In this document: positions 62,357-64,000 of the stretch, one piece after another | Numbering within the stretch: position 1 is the stretch's first letter | Layout of the letters: the number at the start of each line of letters is the position of its first letter | NCBI RefSeq assembly: GCF_003254155.1 | Contig: NZ_QKZI01000001.1 | Coordinates: forward strand, 992,001 to 1,056,000 | Direction of reading: 5' to 3' | Length of the DNA: 64,000 bases | Origin: Psychrobacillus insolitus | Lineage (GTDB): Bacteria; Bacillota; Bacilli; Bacillales_A; Planococcaceae | Translations under genes and position numbers: made by a program | Notes under the pieces: generated by a model | Told to the model about the DNA's origin: nothing | Database searches by the model: none | The model's input: only the letters and a program-made list of their open reading frames with translations

Positions 62357-62373
62357 TTAGCACTTGGTACTAA
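62357..62373. promoter_or_regulatory. FapR operator
   Basis: TTAGCACTTGGTACTAA, a 17-bp palindrome-like match to the known FapR box (TTAGTACCTGGTACTAA-type), overlapping the predicted start of transcription of the fapR operon. Confidence 0.88.
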
Positions 62374-62377
62374 TATC

Positions 62378-62406
62378 AGTATATAAATATTAAAAAAAGA
62401 ATGCAA
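62378..62406 (-). promoter_or_regulatory. fapR operon promoter
   Basis: Minus-strand TTGCAT (62406-62401), 17-bp spacer, TATACT (62383-62378). The -35 lies inside the recG terminator stem. Confidence 0.75.
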
Positions 62407-62436
62407 GAGATGATTCAAAATCATTCTTACATTCTT
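62397..62436 (-). terminator. recG terminator
   Basis: AAGAATGTAAGAATGATT pairs with AATCATCTCTTGCATTCTT (near-complete, loop TTG), followed by TTTTT. It starts two bases after the recG stop codon. Confidence 0.85.
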
Positions 62437-62437
62437 T

Positions 62438-64000
62438 TTAGTCGATCCGTTCTCCTTCAAGTACTTTTGAATTTATAAGAACGGAACGCAAACCTTCCAT
62501 TTCTTCCGAATGCCAAAAATCGACAGAGTTCAGCATTTTTTCCGCATCTACTTTCGCAGTATTCAATGCTCGGTAATCATGTACAAGATCAGCCACTTTA
62601 AATTCCGGTAATCCACTTTGCTTTCTTCCAAAAAAATCACCAGGTCCTCGCAATTCTAAATCTTTTTCCGCAAGTACAAATCCATCATTTGTTTCTGTCA
62701 TGGACATCATACGTTCTTTGCCTTCTTCCGATTTAGGATCGGCTAGTAAAATACAATAAGACTGATGTTCCCCACGCCCTACTCTTCCACGGAGTTGATG
62801 AAGCTGGGCCAGTCCAAAACGTTCCGCATCAAAAATAATCATAAAAGTAGCATTTGGTACATTCACTCCAACCTCAACAACAGTTGTTGAAACAAGTACT
62901 TGCACTTTTCCTTCTGAGAATTCTCGCATGACTCCTTCTTTTTCATCTGAGTGAAGTCGTCCGTGCATGAGACCTACTGTATAGTCCTTCCCTAGTGCTG
63001 CGGACATCATAGTATATACATCTACTACATTTTGCACGTCGAGCTTTTCTGATTCTTCAATAAGTGGGCAAATAATATAAGCTTGTCTTCCGTTTGCTAA
63101 TTCTCGGGTTAATCGAACGATTATTTTATGAAGTTGATCCTCTTTCATCCAATGCGTATCAATTTCTTTTCGCCCAGCAGGCATTTCATCAATAATAGAT
63201 ACGTCCATTTCTCCGAAAGCAGTAATCGCTAAAGTTCGAGGTATCGGAGTCGCCGTCATAAATAAAACATCTGGATTTTCTCCTTTTTCTTTCAATACTC
63301 TACGTTGTTCTACACCAAAACGATGTTGCTCATCTGTAATTACTAAACCAAGTTGGTTAAACAGTATATCCGGTTGGATCAATGCATGCGTTCCGATTAA
63401 TAAATCAATATTGCCTGCTTCCAAATTTTCTAAAACGATTCGTCGAGCCTTTGTTTTGGTTGACCCTGTAAGAAGTGCCATCCTGACTCCCATAGGGGAA
63501 AGCCACTCATCTAAAGAACTTGCATGTTGCTCTGCTAATATTTCAGTAGGAGCCATTAATGCCCCTTGATATCCCGCAGTGATGACAGCGTATAAACTAA
63601 TTGCTGCAACCACTGTTTTTCCCGATCCCACATCTCCTTGTAAAAGACGATTCATACGGTGAGGTTCTTTTAAGTCTCTACAAATCTCATTAACTACTCT
63701 TTTTTGTGCATTGGTCAATTCATATGGAAGAGTTTCAATTAATTTTTTCAGCTGATTATTGTCGTAAGCAACACTATTTCCTTTATTTTGCTCTTTTCTC
63801 ACTTTTTTTATCGCTTGCATTTTAAGCTGAAAAATAAGAAGTTCCTCATATACAAATCGTCGCCTTGCATTTTTAGAATGATCCACATTTTGAGGGAAAT
63901 GAATTCCTTCTAACGCTTCTGAAATGCCGGGTAAACGATAAGTAATTCGAAGTGATTCTGGAAGAACATCGATTAAAACCTGCGCTAATTCATCTAATGC
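62438..64000 (-). CDS. recG: ATP-dependent DNA helicase RecG, partial
   Basis: 520 C-terminal residues; the frame is open to the window edge and the N-terminal wedge domain lies outside. Motif I LLQGDVGSGKTVVAAI, motif II VITDEQHRFGVEQR, TATPIPRTL and QLRGRVGRGEHQSYC are RecG helicase motifs. RecG regresses stalled forks and branch-migrates junctions. First gene before fapR on the same strand. Confidence 0.97.
   Translation of the reverse strand, partial: ALDELAQVLIDVLPESLRITYRLPGISEALEGIHFPQNVDHSKNARRRFVYEELLIFQLKMQAIKKVRKEQNKGNSVAYDNNQLKKLIETLPYELTNAQKRVVNEICRDLKEPHRMNRLLQGDVGSGKTVVAAISLYAVITAGYQGALMAPTEILAEQHASSLDEWLSPMGVRMALLTGSTKTKARRIVLENLEAGNIDLLIGTHALIQPDILFNQLGLVITDEQHRFGVEQRRVLKEKGENPDVLFMTATPIPRTLAITAFGEMDVSIIDEMPAGRKEIDTHWMKEDQLHKIIVRLTRELANGRQAYIICPLIEESEKLDVQNVVDVYTMMSAALGKDYTVGLMHGRLHSDEKEGVMREFSEGKVQVLVSTTVVEVGVNVPNATFMIIFDAERFGLAQLHQLRGRVGRGEHQSYCILLADPKSEEGKERMMSMTETNDGFVLAEKDLELRGPGDFFGRKQSGLPEFKVADLVHDYRALNTAKVDAEKMLNSVDFWHSEEMEGLRSVLINSKVLEGERID

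Overview
The window looks like the chromosome of a low-GC Firmicute of the order Bacillales. The right third (about 40.9-64 kb) is the conserved recG-fapR-plsX-fabD-fabG-acpP-rnc-smc-ftsY-ylxM-ffh-rpsP-khpA-rimM-trmD-rplS-lepB-rbgA-rnhB-ylqG-ylqH-sucC-sucD-dprA block, all on the minus strand. The FapR operator, the lepB gene between rplS and rbgA, and dispersed repeats containing AAAAGCGGAAGCGCC fit a Planococcaceae/Caryophanaceae member (Psychrobacillus/Sporosarcina-like). That genus-level statement is inference.

The left two thirds (about 1-40.8 kb) is a siphovirus-type prophage inserted just downstream of dprA, where topA normally follows. The left attachment end lies outside the window. 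Reading from the right: a plus-strand integrase (39.7-40.8 kb); a repressor/Cro switch with five 19-bp operators; an excisionase-like HTH; a candidate structured RNA; Rha-ORF6C antirepressor; AbrB-like regulator; an SbcC-like ATPase, RecT and MBL-hydrolase recombination set; a DnaD-like organizer and DnaC-like loader; a degenerate tyrosine-recombinase-like protein; many small early genes; dUTPase; RusA; an alpha/beta hydrolase; SSB; and a sigma-like late regulator. The late operon follows leftward on the minus strand: terS, terL, SPP1-type portal, minor head protein, GP20 scaffold, capsid, connectors, tail tube, frameshift-type tail chaperones, a 981-residue tape measure with sixteen 11-residue repeats, Dit, and a BppU-like protein with an SGNH hydrolase domain.

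The tail operon is interrupted at 5.4-7.2 kb by a self-contained cassette: a tyrosine recombinase, a divergent ribbon-helix-helix protein and partners around a shared inverted-repeat operator region. The Tal-like tail protein and the lysis genes (XhlA-like, holin, amidase) come after it. The far left holds a divergent pair, a ParM-like actin ATPase and a DNA-binding-type protein, around repeated sites that could be a centromere. This suggests a plasmid-like segregation function at the edge of the prophage.

The host genes work in phospholipid and fatty-acid synthesis (plsX, fabD, fabG, acpP under FapR), chromosome organisation (smc), protein targeting (ffh, ftsY, lepB), ribosome assembly and translation (rpsP, rplS, rimM, trmD, rbgA), the TCA cycle (sucCD) and DNA processing (dprA, rnhB, recG). 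The most interesting unexplained pieces are the recombinase cassette inside the tail operon, the 115-nt structured element before rha, the degenerate recombinase-like protein in the replication block, and the ParM-like locus.
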